A program made the position numbers and the translations under genes. From positions 744,001 to 808,000 of the forward strand of contig CBDCWA010000002.1 of NCBI GenBank assembly GCA_965223255.1: 64,000 nt of DNA, read 5' to 3'. The notes beneath the pieces were generated by a model, which was given only the letters and a program-made list of their open reading frames with translations, made no database searches and was not told where the DNA came from. Positions 27,419-35,750 of the stretch are shown piece after piece. Within the stretch, counting starts at the first letter, position 1; each line of letters begins with the position of its first letter. The stretch is from CBDCWA01 sp965223255. Lineage in GTDB: Bacteria; Pseudomonadota; Alphaproteobacteria; Rhizobiales; Hyphomicrobiaceae.

Positions 27419-29409
27419 TTTTTTCGGGCCGCCTGCAATTTTTTGTCTGCGACTGGATCAACCCACCAAGTTTGAAGAAAACCCGGCGTAAGCGCCGGCA
27501 ATTTCTTTGGCCGCCCAAATCGCTTCCAGTATGCCGTGCGTGCCGCTGACAGGTACCATTGCGGCACGACATAAAAATTCCATTTCAAAACTCGATCGAG
27601 TGCGCGCGTCGCGGCCACAAGATCAGCCCGATCTTTGGCAAACACGATGCGATCGATAAGCTTATCGATGGCTGGGTTCTTGACTCCAATACTATTGCGG
27701 CTGCCTTGGCGATCAGCTGCGGCCGAACCAAAAAAATCTCGTTGCTCGTTACCCGGCGAATTTGATTGCGGGAAGCGATCGGTGATGATGTCAAAATTAA
27801 ATGTCTGCTCTCGCCGCTTCATATGCGCGCTATCGACGATGCGTATCCGCGCATCAATTCCGATCAGCTTCAGATTGCGAATGAATGTCAACACAATGCG
27901 TTCAAAGCCGCTGCCATAATTGACAAGAAACTCGACCCGAAGCGGGTGCCCCTTGTCATTACGCCTGACGCGGTGACGATCACTTTCGCCCAGCCCTACC
28001 GTCGTCAGCAAGCTACAATAGAGACCGCAAGCGCCCTTGGAATCGATCCGCCAACCCGCCGCATCAAGCAGGTCCGATGCCTTCTTGAGGTTGGCGCGCA
28101 CATCAGTCCGGGAAAGATTTTTTGGCGCCTTCCAGACCTCCGTAAACACGCGCGCGGGTACCAGATCTTTGACGCTTTTCAGGATTTCCAGTTCCTTGCC
28201 GGTTGGAAGGCCACGCGATTCCAATTCCGAATTGTCGAAGTAGCTATCGAGACGCGTGTATTGGCCAAAAAAGTAGGTTTTGCGTGCCCATTCGAAATCG
28301 AACGCAAGGCCGATCGCCTCACGCACGCGGATATCTTTGAAGATAGGCCGGCGCAGATTCATCACAAAGGCTTGCATGCTGGCAACGCGCTTTACTGGAA
28401 TGACCGCTGTTTTCACCAAGCCTTGTCGGGCCGCCCGAAACCCAAATCTTGTCGCCCAGTTTTTAGCGCTGCTCTCTATCCAAAAGTCGATTGTGCCAGT
28501 CTTAAAGGCTTCGAATGCCGGCGTTTGGTCGCGAAAATATGTAAAGGTAACTCGGTCAAAATTCCACTGCCCCCGCGTCACGGGAAGATCCTTTGCCCAC
28601 CAGTTTTTGACCCGTTCGTAGACGATCTCTCGCGTGGCCTCGAACGACTTGATCCGATAGGGCCCGGAGCCAACCGGGACGTCCAACGACGATTTTGAGA
28701 TGTCGCGTTCTTTGCCGTCGCGCCCTTTCTTCAGCCAGTAATGTCTGGGCAGGACCGTTAATTGGCCCATGATCTGCGGCAGTTCGCGATTGCCTTTGGC
28801 GTTGAATTTGAAAGTGACTTCATGGTCGCCATTTTTCACGACCTCGGAAACATTGCGATAATAGGCGCGGTAGAAAGGGTGCGCCTTACGAATGGCGTTA
28901 AGCGAAAAAATAACGTCGTCTGCTGTAATCGGTGTGCCATCATTAAAGCGGGCAATTTTCCGGATCCGAAACGTGACCGAGGAATAATCATCCGGATAGC
29001 TCACCCATTCGCACACCAGACAGTACTCTGTAGCCTGTTGGTCAAGGCTTCGAGCCATCAACGTATCGAACAGCAAGTCCAGCGAAGCGGCTCTTTCCCC
29101 TTTGATGGAGAAATTATTCAGGCTGTCGAATGAGCCGCGTTGCCAAAGTCTAACGTGTCCGCCTTTGGGCGCATTTGGATTGACCCAGTCAAAATGTGCA
29201 AATGCCCCCTCGAAGCGCGGTTTGCCAACCAAAGAGAGTGCAGTGCGTCTTATTGGTGCTGCTGGTAGGACTAGCGGCGGCTCGCTCGCCCCTTGCGCTC
29301 GGGCGCTGTCGTCGACGCTGCTCGCAAGGCAGAGATACCCCCCCAACACCACCACGAGCGTTCGCGCCAGGGATTGCACCCAAGTTCCAGCAAGAGAAAA
29401 GAGCGCCAA
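27415..29409 (-). CDS. YejA-like periplasmic peptide-binding protein (upstream copy)
   Basis: 664 residues. A hydrophobic signal region (ARTLVVVLGGYLCLASS) precedes the mature start, then FEGAFAHFDWVNPNAPKGGH and ITADDVIFSLNAIRKAHPF, typical of the YejA subfamily. It is the first gene of the operon, followed by the second binding protein, YejB, YejE and YejF. The promoter must lie in the 154-bp gap that also holds the terminator of the cytochrome gene. Confidence 0.9.
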   Translation of the reverse strand: MALFSLAGTWVQSLARTLVVVLGGYLCLASSVDDSARAQGASEPPLVLPAAPIRRTALSLVGKPRFEGAFAHFDWVNPNAPKGGHVRLWQRGSFDSLNNFSIKGERAASLDLLFDTLMARSLDQQATEYCLVCEWVSYPDDYSSVTFRIRKIARFNDGTPITADDVIFSLNAIRKAHPFYRAYYRNVSEVVKNGDHEVTFKFNAKGNRELPQIMGQLTVLPRHYWLKKGRDGKERDISKSSLDVPVGSGPYRIKSFEATREIVYERVKNWWAKDLPVTRGQWNFDRVTFTYFRDQTPAFEAFKTGTIDFWIESSAKNWATRFGFRAARQGLVKTAVIPVKRVASMQAFVMNLRRPIFKDIRVREAIGLAFDFEWARKTYFFGQYTRLDSYFDNSELESRGLPTGKELEILKSVKDLVPARVFTEVWKAPKNLSRTDVRANLKKASDLLDAAGWRIDSKGACGLYCSLLTTVGLGESDRHRVRRNDKGHPLRVEFLVNYGSGFERIVLTFIRNLKLIGIDARIRIVDSAHMKRREQTFNFDIITDRFPQSNSPGNEQRDFFGSAAADRQGSRNSIGVKNPAIDKLIDRIVFAKDRADLVAATRALDRVLKWNFYVVPQWYLSAARTAYWKRFGRPKKLPALTPGFLQTWWVDPVADKKLQAARKK

Positions 29410-29500
29410 CCGTTACTCCTTCCGTAATTGACCGCTGGCCGTATTTCCGGCGGGAATTGGTAACCTATCAGCGCGAGACAATAACTGGCCATTGCGAATC

Positions 29501-29530
29501 AAAAAAGGGCCCCATCCTTTTTGGGGCCCT
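29501..29530 (-). terminator. Intrinsic terminator of the cytochrome c gene
   Basis: An 8-bp stem (around GGGCCCC at 29507-29513 and GGGGCCC at 29523-29529) is followed on the minus strand by six T residues. It lies about 35 bp after the stop of the cytochrome c gene. Confidence 0.8.
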
Positions 29531-29563
29531 ATTGGTCGAGTGAACGCACGTGAGCGCGCCGGA

Positions 29564-30127
29564 TCACGGCAGCGGCACTGGCTTGTCCGATAGGGTTCTC
29601 AGATAAGCAATGAGACCGGCAAGCTCAGTCGCGTCCCTAATGCCTGCAAAAGACATACGATTGCCTGGAATAAACCCGCGCGGGTCCCTTAGATATTGAA
29701 CCAGACGCTCATAAGTCCATTCACCGCTTTGCTTTTTGAACGCCGGGGAGTAGCGTTTATAGGTTGCACCGGCTGCGATTTTCCGCCCCACAATGCCCCA
29801 CAAATTCGGGCCCGTGGGCAGCGATCGCCCGCTCTTGTCCACAAGATGGCAGGCTTTACAGCGACCGAAAACACCAGCTCCCACCTTGGGGTCTGCCTTG
29901 GCGATCAGCTTCACGACGGAGGCTGGATCAAACGCCGGTGCCTTTTTTCCAGGTTTTGCCGCACTCGCTGTCCGATCGACCTCGAGTTTATACCCAACTT
30001 TGTCATGGTCACCATGACCAGGGCCATGTCCGCCACCAGCTATGTCGAGCAGCGTTGCGGTGCCAAAAATGAGCAGCAGCGCGGCGAGCACTGCACCAGC
30101 TATCTTATTGAATTCAAAGCTATCCAT
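29564..30127 (-). CDS. Membrane-anchored class I c-type cytochrome (CycM-like)
   Basis: 187 residues from ATG 30127, after AAGGGATCG. One N-terminal membrane anchor (IAGAVLAALLLIFGTATLLD) is followed by a His/Gly-rich and linker region, then a class I cytochrome domain with the haem motif C-K-A-C-H, the TGPNLWGIVGRK stretch and the distal Met in GNRMSFAG. It carries electrons between the bc1 complex and a terminal oxidase, as rhizobial CycM does. It is divergent from kdsB, with pheA beyond, the conserved order in many Hyphomicrobiales. Confidence 0.88.
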   Translation of the reverse strand: MDSFEFNKIAGAVLAALLLIFGTATLLDIAGGGHGPGHGDHDKVGYKLEVDRTASAAKPGKKAPAFDPASVVKLIAKADPKVGAGVFGRCKACHLVDKSGRSLPTGPNLWGIVGRKIAAGATYKRYSPAFKKQSGEWTYERLVQYLRDPRGFIPGNRMSFAGIRDATELAGLIAYLRTLSDKPVPLP

Positions 30128-30339
30128 TTGCCATCGATCCCTTGCCGGCTGAGCCCGAAACACCTCCCGAGGCCGTTTGCGTCAGGTTGCCCGCTGGAGC
30201 CGTCTTGACGCCACCTCGTCTACTGAAATTCCCTTGCCACCTGGCCGGCCAGTATTCTAGAGGCTTGAGCCGAGACCAATTGTCACCCATCGCGCCCGAT
30301 CCTGGGTTTTCCACCAGCGTTTTGCGAAAGAGGATGCCC

Positions 30340-31080
30340 GTGTCACGAACCATGATTTTGATCCCGGCGAGGATGCAGGCAACCCGCCTACCGGGCAAAC
30401 CCTTGGCCGATATTCACGGCCATCCGATGATTATCCACGTCTGGCGTCGCGCCGTCGAGGCGGAACTAGGCCGCGTGATCGTCGCCACCGATACCGACCA
30501 GATTGCGGCCGTTGTGCGCGATGCCGGCGGCGAAGCAGTTATGACCCGCGCCGACCACGCTTCAGGCTCGGATCGCATTTATGAGGCGGTCAGTGTCCTT
30601 GATCCCGATAGTGAGACAGATTTTGTCGTCAACCTACAGGGTGATCTGCCAACGCTCGAGCCACACCTGATCGCCAGCTGCCTTCGCCCGCTCAATGGGC
30701 CACGTGGCGAGATCGCCACCTTGGCGGCCGAGATAACCGAGGCGCGCGAGCGAACGTCGCCGGATGTCGTCAAAGTGGTGGCGACGTCAGTGGCAAGTTC
30801 GACCCCCGGCGTATTGCGCGCCCTCTATTTTACCAGGAGCACGGCACCTTATGGCGAGGGGCCGCTCTATCATCACATCGGGATCTACGCCTATAGGCGT
30901 CGCGCCTTAGAGAAATTCGTCGGCCTGCCGCCGTCACCGCTGGAGCAGCGTGAGCGCCTCGAACAGCTGCGCGCCATCGAAAATGGCATGCGCATCGACG
31001 TTAGCATTGTCGATACCGTGCCGCTTGGCGTCGACACGCCTGCAGATCTCGACAAAGCCCGCGCCCTGTTGGCACCATAA
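30340..31080 (+). CDS. kdsB: 3-deoxy-manno-octulosonate cytidylyltransferase
   Basis: 246 residues from GTG 30340, which has AGAGG 6 nt upstream; the open frame begins at 30142 but that would make the protein far too long. The nucleotide-binding start is ILIPARMQATRLPGKPL, followed by NLQGDLP and the GIYAYRRRALEKFV stretch. The enzyme activates KDO with CTP for lipopolysaccharide core synthesis. It stands next to the divergent cytochrome gene and is followed by pheA. ATG 30352 is another possible start. Confidence 0.9.
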   Translation: MSRTMILIPARMQATRLPGKPLADIHGHPMIIHVWRRAVEAELGRVIVATDTDQIAAVVRDAGGEAVMTRADHASGSDRIYEAVSVLDPDSETDFVVNLQGDLPTLEPHLIASCLRPLNGPRGEIATLAAEITEARERTSPDVVKVVATSVASSTPGVLRALYFTRSTAPYGEGPLYHHIGIYAYRRRALEKFVGLPPSPLEQRERLEQLRAIENGMRIDVSIVDTVPLGVDTPADLDKARALLAP

Positions 31081-31150
31081 ACACGCGCCGGCCACCGCCC
31101 GCTCTTGCTATCAATTAATCCAATTGGCCGCTGTGTCTGGAGAAGCAGGC

Positions 31151-31182
31151 CCAATGTCGCTATAAGCCAATGTCGCTATAAG
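31151..31182 (+). repeat. Tandem direct repeat, 2 x 16 bp
   Basis: The unit CCAATGTCGCTATAAG occurs twice without gap or mismatch (31151-31166 and 31167-31182) in the 219-bp gap between kdsB and pheA. It could be a duplicated regulatory site or a slippage product. Confidence 0.8.
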
Positions 31183-31299
31183 GATGAGCACCGTCGCTGG
31201 CGGATACCATTTTCGGATGGATCGGCCGACGTCGAAAACGCATCGACTGAAATTGGTGGAACACCACGGCTGACTTAGCCCCAAGAGCAGTAAAGACCC

Positions 31300-32223
31300 A
31301 TGCCTTCAAAGAATGCGTCATCATCGCCTGCTAAGGCGTCAACAAAAGCCCAAGGTCCTAAAATCGCTTATCAGGGAGAGGCGGGCTCGAATTCGCACAT
31401 GGCTGCCGTGGAAGCTTACGGTGATCACCAACCTCTGTCGTGTGCAACGTTTGAAGATGCCTTGCAGGCAGTGAAGACGGGGCAAGCGCATTACGCCATG
31501 ATTCCGATTGAAAACTCAGTTGCCGGACGCGTCGCCGATATTCATCACCTGTTGCCCAATTCGGGGCTCTTTATTGCCGGCGAACACTTTATGCGCATCC
31601 GCTTCCATTTGATGGGACTGCCAGGCACAACGACCGATCAAATCACCGACGTCTACAGTCATGTGCACGCCCTTGGCCAATGTCGCAATATTATCGCCCG
31701 GCTTGGCCTTACGGCGCATGTCGCTGGCGATACAGCGGGAGCGGCCCGCGAGGTCGCTGAGTGGAAGCAAGCCAACCGCGCCGCTCTTGCGCCCTCACTG
31801 GCTGCAGACATTTACGGGCTCGAGATTCTCGAAAAGGATGTCGAGGACGCTCAGCACAATACCACCCGTTTTGTCATTTTGTCGGCCAAGCCGGAAGATG
31901 CCGATCCCGGCGACGGCGACTACATCACAACTTTTTTGTTCCGGGTGCGTAACGTTCCAGCAGCACTGTATAAGGCGCTGGGCGGCTTTGCGACCAACGG
32001 TGTCAATATGATCAAGCTGGAATCCTATCAGCTCGAGGGCTCCTTCAGGGCAACGATGTTTTTTGCCGATATTGAAGGCCATCCGGCAGATCGGAATGTC
32101 GCTTTGGCACTCGAGGAGTTGTCGTTCTTCTCCAGCGAACTGAGAGTGCTCGGCACCTATGCGGCAAGTCCGGTGCGACGAAAACTCGAGCCAGGTCCGC
32201 CGGAGACCGCCAAGAGCAGATAA
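31300..32223 (+). CDS. pheA: Prephenate dehydratase
   Basis: 307 residues. The PDT domain starts at KIAYQGEAGSNSHMAA and has the T-R-F motif (NTTRFVIL); the C-terminal ACT domain shows ALYKALGGFATNGVNMIKLESYQ, the phenylalanine-binding E-S region. It converts prephenate to phenylpyruvate and is feedback-controlled by phenylalanine. It is the monofunctional form without chorismate mutase. It stands 219 bp after kdsB, a gap that holds the 16-bp tandem repeat. The first 20 residues are a Ser/Ala/Lys-rich extension. Confidence 0.92.
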   Translation: MPSKNASSSPAKASTKAQGPKIAYQGEAGSNSHMAAVEAYGDHQPLSCATFEDALQAVKTGQAHYAMIPIENSVAGRVADIHHLLPNSGLFIAGEHFMRIRFHLMGLPGTTTDQITDVYSHVHALGQCRNIIARLGLTAHVAGDTAGAAREVAEWKQANRAALAPSLAADIYGLEILEKDVEDAQHNTTRFVILSAKPEDADPGDGDYITTFLFRVRNVPAALYKALGGFATNGVNMIKLESYQLEGSFRATMFFADIEGHPADRNVALALEELSFFSSELRVLGTYAASPVRRKLEPGPPETAKSR

Positions 32224-32321
32224 GGAATTCGAGTTCTAAAGGTGCAATAATCTTTGTGCGTTCCGTCGCAACCGATCAAGTAGCACCAACTTGACGCACC
32301 ATGATCATTGCAAATGGAGGG

Positions 32322-33242
32322 TCACTTGTCAGGATTGACCTTTCCCTGTTGCACACGTGCCAGCTCCAGCTGGCGCTCACGATGGATCATCAACAGGCCG
32401 GCCCCTATGATCAATACGGCGCCAGCGAGCATCCATAGCGTTGGGATCTCACTGAACAGCGCATAGCCAATCGCAATACTGGCGATCATTGACACATACT
32501 CGAACGGCGCCAGCGTCGACATGTCCGCGTATCGAATGCTTTCCGTTAAGAGAATTTGCGCCGTCCCGCCGCATAAGCCCGTCATGATCAGGATTGCTGT
32601 CGTTGTCGCATCCGGGACCACCCAGCCGAACGGCAGCGTCAAAAGCGAGCCGGCTGTGCAATAGATGGCGAAATAAAACACGATTGCAGCCGTTCGTTCG
32701 CCGGACACCAGCATGCGAACCACCACCAGACCGAGTCCGACCAGCGCCGCTGCAGTAACGGCACTCATGGCACCGACCAGTTGCGACCACTGTTCGACGT
32801 CACCACGCAGGAACGCCAGTCGCGGCCACATCACGATCAACACGCCGAGCAGTCCGATGGCGATTGCCGTCCAGCGATAATTTCGCACCACCTCACCCAG
32901 CAACAGCGCGGCAAAAATGGTGGTGAATAGTGGCATGGCATAGCCGATGGCAATGGCATCGGGCAGCGGCAGCAGGCCAACGCCGGTAAAATTCAGGAGC
33001 ATGGCAAGCGCAGACAAGATACCACGCCAGGCATGGCCGAGATGATTGCTTGTTTTCACCGCCGAAAACGTTTGCCCCTTGAGCCAGATATAGACGCCAA
33101 GCGGCGCCAGTGTGAACAGCGAGCGGAAGAGCACAGTCTGGCCGGGTGGCACGGCATCGGCGGTGGCTTTGACGCACGCAAACATCGCCGTAAACAACAG
33201 GACGGCCGTAACTTTCAGTGCAATACCAAGACTGACATTCAT
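32322..33242 (-). CDS. DMT-superfamily (EamA) transporter, downstream member of tandem pair
   Basis: 306 residues with about ten helices and two EamA repeats (FAALLLGEVVRNYRW; GYALFSEIPTLWML). It is closely related to the gene just upstream (33239-34141) and overlaps it by 4 bp, so the two arose by tandem duplication and are translationally coupled. They may act as a heterodimer or export different solutes. Substrate unknown. Confidence 0.85.
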   Translation of the reverse strand: MNVSLGIALKVTAVLLFTAMFACVKATADAVPPGQTVLFRSLFTLAPLGVYIWLKGQTFSAVKTSNHLGHAWRGILSALAMLLNFTGVGLLPLPDAIAIGYAMPLFTTIFAALLLGEVVRNYRWTAIAIGLLGVLIVMWPRLAFLRGDVEQWSQLVGAMSAVTAAALVGLGLVVVRMLVSGERTAAIVFYFAIYCTAGSLLTLPFGWVVPDATTTAILIMTGLCGGTAQILLTESIRYADMSTLAPFEYVSMIASIAIGYALFSEIPTLWMLAGAVLIIGAGLLMIHRERQLELARVQQGKVNPDK

Positions 33243-34141
33243 CCTCTGGCCCGCCTAGCCGGCGCTCGCTGGTGTTCTTTCCAGATCAAATAGCAGCCGG
33301 CACCAATGACGATAGCCGCGCCAACCAACATCCAAGCTGTCGGTATTTCGCTGAATAGCAGATAGCCAAAGGCGATCCCAAACAACAGCGAGGTGTATTC
33401 GAAGGGCGCAACCGTCGAGATTTCTGCATGCCGATAGCACTCAGTTAGGAAGATTTGTCCAACGCCGCCGATCAACCCGGTCATGATCAGCAGGACAGTC
33501 GCCATCGGTGATGGCACAGCCCATCCGAACGGCAATGTCAGGAGTGCGAACGCCGATGCCGATAGACTGAAATATACGACGATAGATGATGTGGTCTCCG
33601 TGCGTACCAGGATCCGAATTTGGGCGAATGCCAGACCCACGCAGGCCGTCGCTGCAATCGCACACAAGGCACCGACGGTCTCACCGGAAGATTGAACGTT
33701 GCCTTTCACAAATTCCAGTCGCGGCCACATGATAATGAGAACGCCAATCAGCCCCACCACGATGGCGGCCCACCTGTGCCGTCGAATCACTTCTCCCAGC
33801 AGCAGCGCCCCGAAGATGGCAGTGAACATCGGCACGCCGTAACCGATCGCGATGGCATCAGGCAGCGGCAGCAAACCCAATGCCGCAAAGTTCAATATCA
33901 TCGCTGTCGATCCGAACAGCCCGCGCCAAAAGTGCCCCAATGGTCGCTTGGTATACAGGGCCGCGGGAAACTCTCCACGCCAGAACAGGTAGAGACCGAT
34001 CGGCACCAACGCGAAAAGTGATCGGAAAAATGCAACCTGACCTGCGGGAATGTCCGGCGCTGTCGCCTTGATGCACACGTACATGCAAGTAAACGTAAAG
34101 ACCGCTGCAATCTTATGGATGATCCCGAGCGACGGCGTCAT
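33239..34141 (-). CDS. DMT-superfamily (EamA) transporter, upstream member of tandem pair
   Basis: 300 residues, about ten helices. Its repeats (FGALLLGEVIRRHRW; GYLLFSEIPTAWML) and start (CIKATAPDIPAGQVAFFRSLFALVP) match the downstream copy almost position by position. The two also resemble the third DMT gene at 3015-3977, although less closely. It starts about 95 bp after the stop of the divergent-facing nudC gene, which runs in the same direction. Confidence 0.85.
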   Translation of the reverse strand: MTPSLGIIHKIAAVFTFTCMYVCIKATAPDIPAGQVAFFRSLFALVPIGLYLFWRGEFPAALYTKRPLGHFWRGLFGSTAMILNFAALGLLPLPDAIAIGYGVPMFTAIFGALLLGEVIRRHRWAAIVVGLIGVLIIMWPRLEFVKGNVQSSGETVGALCAIAATACVGLAFAQIRILVRTETTSSIVVYFSLSASAFALLTLPFGWAVPSPMATVLLIMTGLIGGVGQIFLTECYRHAEISTVAPFEYTSLLFGIAFGYLLFSEIPTAWMLVGAAIVIGAGCYLIWKEHQRAPARRARG

Positions 34142-34235
34142 TGAGATCCTTTAGCGAACAGCGGAAGGGGGAGCGAGCAGCAGTAAAAGAACAATGTGAT
34201 TACACGTCTTGGTTCGCATCGCCAACCACGCCACT

Positions 34236-35270
34236 CTATTGGTCGCACGTACCGTCAACAAAACCGCGGATAAGCGTGTGCGCAATGGCTTGCCGCCCAG
34301 GTACAAACAGCCCGTCGGGATGCGCACCCTCCAGCATCTGTCGCGCCTCAAGGCGTGAGAACCATCGTGCGTCCTCGATTTCACTGGGATCGGGCACGAT
34401 CTCGGACGTGGTAGCCCAACCATAACAACCAATCATCAAGGTGTGCGGGAATGGCCAAGGCTGCGAGGCAGCAAAACGAATGGCGCCCACTTCGATTGTT
34501 GTCTCTTCGCGCACTTCTCGGCGGACGGCGTTTTCGATGTCTTCGCCTGGCTCGAGATAGCCCGCCAGAGCAGAAAACATATTCTCGCGGTAGCGCGTTT
34601 CATGAGCCAGCAGACAATGCGCGCCATCAGGATGCAGGATCACCATAATCACCACGGGATCGAGCTTGGGAAAGGAATCGCGCCCACACGCCCAGCAGCG
34701 ACGCCGCCACCCCCCGTCCAGATGGCGCGTCGCCCCGCCGCAGCGTCCACAACAGCGGTGGTTCTCATGCCAATGACCAAGCGCTTTGGCAAGGCCGAAG
34801 AGGGACGCGGTATCATCATCGACCAAGCCCTGCGTTGCCAGGGCCCGAAGATCGATGCCTTCGAGTTGCGTGCCATCATTACCAGCCAGAATGCGCAGGT
34901 CGCCAGAACTAATCGATAAGGCAAATACGGCAGCCTGATCATGCCGATCTATACCAAGAAATACCGCCCCATCGGTGCTGATGCCAGCGTCTGATAACTC
35001 GTCATATCCGAACCACCGCGCATCGATCGAATCCGGACGATCACCGACTTGCACGACGGGATTGCTGCTTGTCAGACATACAATACGTGTTGTTGACGCC
35101 CTGAGGCAGGTTGCCAGGTAAGCTGCATCGGTGCGCTTTTGGCTTTGCCGGTCGAGCTGGGGCGTATTTCCAAGAGAAGGCTTTGACATTGAAAAAGCTC
35201 CCAGCCGTTGTTCGTTCGTCACCGTAGTGCGATCGACGGTGTTGCCGAGGATATAACGCCGAAAAGTCAG
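34236..35270 (-). CDS. nudC: NADH pyrophosphatase / NAD-cap hydrolase NudC
   Basis: About 344 residues. The middle zinc ribbon (C-G-R-C-G and R-R-C-W-A-C-G) is followed by the Nudix box G-Y-L-E-P-G-E, R-R-E-V-R-E-E, with T-T-I in place of the usual G after EE. The C-terminal SQPWPFP is the signature of NudC, which cleaves NADH and removes NAD caps from RNA. The start is uncertain. The conserved N-terminus (GNTVDR) is upstream of the first in-frame ATG (35189). A TATAAT box (35318 to 35313 on the minus strand) and a GGAGG (35285 to 35281) point to a CTG at 35270, 10 nt after the GGAGG. TTG 35375 would start upstream of this promoter. Confidence 0.85.
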   Translation of the reverse strand: MTFRRYILGNTVDRTTVTNEQRLGAFSMSKPSLGNTPQLDRQSQKRTDAAYLATCLRASTTRIVCLTSSNPVVQVGDRPDSIDARWFGYDELSDAGISTDGAVFLGIDRHDQAAVFALSISSGDLRILAGNDGTQLEGIDLRALATQGLVDDDTASLFGLAKALGHWHENHRCCGRCGGATRHLDGGWRRRCWACGRDSFPKLDPVVIMVILHPDGAHCLLAHETRYRENMFSALAGYLEPGEDIENAVRREVREETTIEVGAIRFAASQPWPFPHTLMIGCYGWATTSEIVPDPSEIEDARWFSRLEARQMLEGAHPDGLFVPGRQAIAHTLIRGFVDGTCDQ

Positions 35271-35408
35271 GTTTGGAACACCTCCAAGTGCACCGGCAAA
35301 TAGGTTGCAGATATTATACTGTCCACCGACCAAAGCCGCGGCGTCACCCAGGACGCGCAATTCGTCGCCTGACAACTGTATATTATTGCCAATTGTGCCG
35401 TCTGAGGG

Positions 35409-35437
35409 TTGTCTCGCCGGCGTCCAAGGTCCATTAT
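35409..35437 (+). promoter_or_regulatory. Likely sigma-70 promoter of the SRP RNA
   Basis: TTGTCT (35409-35414) and CATTAT (35432-35437) are separated by 17 bp, the ideal spacing. This places the transcription start near 35444, at the left edge of the SRP RNA. Confidence 0.65.
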
Positions 35438-35441
35438 TAGG

Positions 35442-35541
35442 TTGGGAGGTTGGCGGCGGACGTGTACCTCGCCAACCGGGTCAGATCCGGAAGGAAGCAG
35501 CCCTAACGAGCCCGACGCGGGTCGTTGCTCAGCCTCCCACT
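35442..35541 (+). ncRNA. ffs: Small signal recognition particle RNA (4.5S)
   Basis: The highly conserved apical loop, GTCAGATCCGGAAGGAAGCAG in part (35480-35500), is the Ffh-binding site of bacterial SRP RNA. The flanks pair into a long hairpin: TGGGAGGT (35443-35450) with GCCTCCCA (35532-35539), and an inner stem including the CCGGGT / ACGCGGGT region. About 100 nt is the normal bacterial size. The RNA works with Ffh in targeting membrane proteins. It sits directly upstream of dnaX, a common alphaproteobacterial order. The exact ends are estimated from the stem and promoter. Confidence 0.9.
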
Positions 35542-35750
35542 TGAGCGAATCTGCGCGGACATGGCCGGCAATTTGGCCGCCGCGCCCAGTCTTGAAACGT
35601 TGCTCAATCCCAAAACCGTGTGGCAGACACCCGAGGGCCATTGACGCTGGCGTCAATCGCAGCGCAAATTGCCCTCCGACACGGCCTTGGCATGGGCCTG
35701 TTCAGTCAATAGCTCACCCAGAGCCGGCTTGCCGGCCGTGGCGAACAAAC

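Noticed and set aside
27766..28698. A 310-codon open frame on the plus strand
   Set aside because: It is antisense inside the YejA-like gene, which has full family motifs; the frame shows no recognisable protein.
30142..30339. N-terminal extension of the kdsB frame
   Set aside because: It would overlap the divergent cytochrome promoter region and makes KdsB far longer than the usual 245-250 residues.
35409..35750. N-terminal extension of the dnaX frame
   Set aside because: It overlaps the SRP RNA promoter and RNA; DnaX family starts match ATG 35751.
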